A stretch of DNA of 8,463 nt from Betaproteobacteria bacterium. Lineage in GTDB: Bacteria > Pseudomonadota > Gammaproteobacteria > Burkholderiales > Methylophilaceae. The position numbers and the translations under genes were made by a program. Of the stretch, positions 7,281 to 8,463 are shown in pieces. Location: NCBI GenBank assembly GCA_009926035.1, contig RFPQ01000028.1, forward strand, positions 1 through 8,463, given 5' to 3'. Position 1 is the stretch's first letter, and every line of letters begins with the position of its first letter. The notes beneath the pieces are model-generated. The model did not search any database and was not told where the DNA came from. It worked only from the letters and a program-made list of their open reading frames with translations.

Positions 7281-7303
7281 ATAATAGTTAAATTAACTAT
7301 TAT
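7281..7303. repeat. AT-only palindrome at the end of the lipoprotein gene
   Basis: ATAATAGTTAA (7281-7291) and TTAACTATTAT (7293-7303) are perfect 11-base inverted arms around a single A. The repeat covers the stop codon of the small lipoprotein gene (7300-7302) and lies 8 bases from the GC-rich terminator. It could form a weak hairpin at the end of the lipoprotein mRNA, or be a protein-binding palindrome. Only one G-C pair lies in the stem, so the structure would be weak. Confidence 0.6.
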
Positions 7304-7431
7304 TTAGCTTCAGCAGCTGGAGCAGCTTCAGCAGCTGGAGCTGCATCAGCAGCAGGAGCAGCTTCTTCTTTTTTGCCGCAAGCAGTTAAACCAATAGCTA
7401 ATAATAAAGCGATAAGTAGTGAACGTGTCAT
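7300..7431 (-). CDS. Small Ala/Pro/Glu-rich lipoprotein, 43 residues
   Basis: The gene encodes a 43-residue protein with a basic start (MTR), a hydrophobic core (SLLIALLLAIGLT) and a lipobox LTAC with C18 as predicted lipidation site. The +2 and +3 residues are G and K, so there is no Asp sorting block and outer-membrane delivery is plausible. The mature part is only about 26 residues: GKKEE, then repeats of AAPAAD or AAPAAE, ending EAK. Six-residue repeats match three 18-bp tandem DNA repeats. A strong Shine-Dalgarno AAGGA (7442-7438) sits 6 bases before ATG 7431, the clearest in the window, which suggests high expression. It stands alone between a ribosomal oxygenase gene and a terminator. 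Function unknown; I recall similar short Ala/Pro-rich lipoproteins in Methylophilaceae-type genomes but cannot check this. Its size makes it easy for gene callers to miss. Confidence 0.85.
   Translation of the reverse strand: MTRSLLIALLLAIGLTACGKKEEAAPAADAAPAAEAAPAAEAK
7307..7360. repeat. Three 18-bp tandem repeats inside the small lipoprotein gene
   Basis: Copies are 7307-7324, 7325-7342 and 7343-7360. The first two differ at one base and the third differs from the first at two. The unit keeps frame and encodes six residues (AAPAAE/D). Such repeats can gain or lose units in steps of six residues without breaking the gene. Confidence 0.9.
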
Positions 7432-7437
7432 TTTTAA

Positions 7438-7442
7438 TCCTT
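7438..7442 (-). promoter_or_regulatory. Shine-Dalgarno AAGGA of the small lipoprotein gene
   Basis: AAGGA followed by TTAAAA and ATG (6-base spacer) is a near-ideal ribosome binding site. It fixes the start at 7431 and contrasts with the other genes here, whose leaders show no comparable motif. Confidence 0.8.
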
Positions 7443-7460
7443 AAAATTAATGTTGAATTC

Positions 7461-7479
7461 GGGGCTATGAACAGCTCCC
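7461..7479 (-). promoter_or_regulatory. GC-rich hairpin in the lipoprotein gene leader
   Basis: GGGGCT (7461-7466) and AGCTCCC (7473-7479) can pair as a 6-bp stem with one bulged base and a 6-base loop. It is the only GC-rich block in the 89-bp gap between roxA and the lipoprotein gene. A candidate -10 TAGAAT (7493-7488, minus strand, weak -35) would place this hairpin at the very 5' end of the mRNA. It lacks a following T-run, so it is not a standard terminator for the upstream gene. Confidence 0.4.
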
Positions 7480-7520
7480 TGACAATTATTCTACAACAAA
7501 ACAAGCTGGATAGTTAAATA

Positions 7521-8463
7521 TTATTGAATAAAATCAATAAATCCTGAGAGGTACAAAGGGAGTAAGGTTATACCCAAAGCATTTAAATCTTTTTTGTCTA
7601 AACTGGGTTTAAATGAGATTTTTTTGTTATTTGCAAGTTGTCTTAGATATGCAGCATATTTCTTATCAACTTCGATGAGCTCACCATTAATATAAAAATT
7701 ATTTTTTATAAAAAGCATTCTTGTTTTTGGGTTAAGTTCTAGAATCTTTTTTGAGAGATTTTTTTTAAAGATTTCAAGTGAAATCGGCTTAGGGCGCTGA
7801 AAAATAGCAGTTTCAACTGGCTCAGTAAGTAATTGACCAATAAAAGTATTGATCAAATTTTTATTCCAAAGCAATTGATTAACTGTCTGTTGAATTTTCT
7901 TAATCATATTTGCATTAATTTCAGCTGGATCTTTTTGAAGATTTAAATTCGGATCTTTATACAAATAATTTTTATTCGTGTTCAAGCTATCTTGAATAAA
8001 ATCTAAAAATTTAGATTGGATTTCAAATGTACTAGGTGCTCTGAAGCCAATCGAATAAGTGAGACAATCATCACTTTGCGAAATGCCCCAGTGCCCTATA
8101 TTAGGAGGCAAATAGAGCATATCACCCGGTTTGAGTACCCAAGAATTTTTACTTCTAAAATTGGTGATAATCTTAATAGCTGATTTTTTGTCTAGAGAAA
8201 ATTCTTTTTGGTCGCTAATCTTCCATTCTCTTTCACCGCTTGCTTGAAATAAAAATACATCGTAGGAGTCAAAATGAGGGCCAACACTTCCATTCTTCGT
8301 GGCGTAACTCACCATTAAATCATCAAGCCGCGCATATGGAATAAACTTAAAAAAATTTAAAAAAGAATTGGCAAAAGAAAAATGATGATTAATATTTTGT
8401 ACAAGTATCGTCCAAGGCGCATTCTTTTTTTTAGGTAAGTCTGATTTTTTGAAGGGACCATGC
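7521..8463 (-). CDS. roxA: Ribosomal oxygenase RoxA/YcfD family (JmjC/cupin 2-oxoglutarate dioxygenase), N-terminus outside window
   Basis: The family (E. coli YcfD/RoxA) is a 2-oxoglutarate and Fe(II) dependent oxygenase that hydroxylates an arginine of ribosomal protein uL16. The frame is open from the right edge: codons from 8462 read HGPFKK, then WTILVQNINHH and IPYARLDDLMVSYA, all family-like. The ATG at 8315 is therefore internal (residue 50 of the 313 visible). Iron ligands are present: H63 and D65 in VGPHFDSYDVFLFQ, and H124 in LPPNIGHWG. SIGFRAPS near residue 137-144 also fits. The C-terminal half (dimer and winged-helix-like parts in the family) is present to the stop. About 60-90 N-terminal residues are missing. 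An A8 tract in the coding strand (8432-8425) and other A/T runs reflect base composition. Substrate specificity is inferred from the family only. Confidence 0.92.
   Translation of the reverse strand, partial: HGPFKKSDLPKKKNAPWTILVQNINHHFSFANSFLNFFKFIPYARLDDLMVSYATKNGSVGPHFDSYDVFLFQASGEREWKISDQKEFSLDKKSAIKIITNFRSKNSWVLKPGDMLYLPPNIGHWGISQSDDCLTYSIGFRAPSTFEIQSKFLDFIQDSLNTNKNYLYKDPNLNLQKDPAEINANMIKKIQQTVNQLLWNKNLINTFIGQLLTEPVETAIFQRPKPISLEIFKKNLSKKILELNPKTRMLFIKNNFYINGELIEVDKKYAAYLRQLANNKKISFKPSLDKKDLNALGITLLPLYLSGFIDFIQ

Noticed and set aside
7461..7479. Leader hairpin as terminator of roxA
   Set aside because: No T-run follows in the minus direction; it is followed by GAATTC and mixed sequence.
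8313..8315. ATG at 8315 as start of the oxygenase gene
   Set aside because: The frame stays open to the right edge and the upstream residues match the family (HGPF, WTILVQ, ARLDDL), so this is an internal Met.
8425..8432. A8 tract in the roxA coding strand as a possible phase-variable slippage site
   Set aside because: Similar A/T runs occur all over this AT-rich window, the frame is intact, and nothing else suggests phase variation for a ribosomal oxygenase.

Overview
The window is AT-rich, tightly packed bacterial chromosome with no mobile element, CRISPR array, rRNA or tRNA. The combination of dapA-bamC-metallohydrolase in a row, an rnf operon, a RoxA/YcfD-type ribosomal oxygenase and a short Ala/Pro-rich lipoprotein points to a Gram-negative proteobacterium. 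A low-GC, streamlined betaproteobacterium (for example Methylophilaceae/OM43-like) is my best guess. That placement is inference from gene content; no marker gene or rRNA is present to prove it.

Left part (1-4083, minus strand): an rnf (rsx) operon in the order rnfA-rnfB-rnfC-rnfD-rnfG. rnfG runs off the left edge and rnfE is presumably beyond it. The genes encode a membrane complex that couples electron transfer between NADH and ferredoxin (or reduction of SoxR) to ion movement. Gaps are 0, 10, 1 and 4 bp, so the genes are almost certainly one transcript. A good promoter (TTGACA, 17 bp, TATTTT) lies before rnfA.

Middle (4084-4323): a 240-bp divergent intergenic region with the rnf promoter on one side and a weaker candidate dapA promoter, overlapped by a 7-bp inverted repeat, on the other.

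Right-middle (4324-7243, plus strand): dapA (lysine/peptidoglycan precursor synthesis), bamC (outer-membrane assembly lipoprotein, ATGA overlap with dapA) and a YycJ/WalJ-like metallo-beta-lactamase-fold hydrolase two bases later. This unit is closed by a strong symmetric terminator at 7242-7272.

Right part (7273-8463, minus strand): a 43-residue Ala/Pro/Glu-rich lipoprotein gene with an 18-bp tandem repeat and the only strong Shine-Dalgarno sequence in the window, then a RoxA/YcfD-family 2-oxoglutarate oxygenase whose N-terminus lies outside the right edge.

Most of the window is conserved core biology. I see no convincing new multi-gene system. The points most worth a second look are the small repeat lipoprotein and its leader, the BamC sorting signal and charged insertion, and the palindromes in the two intergenic regions.
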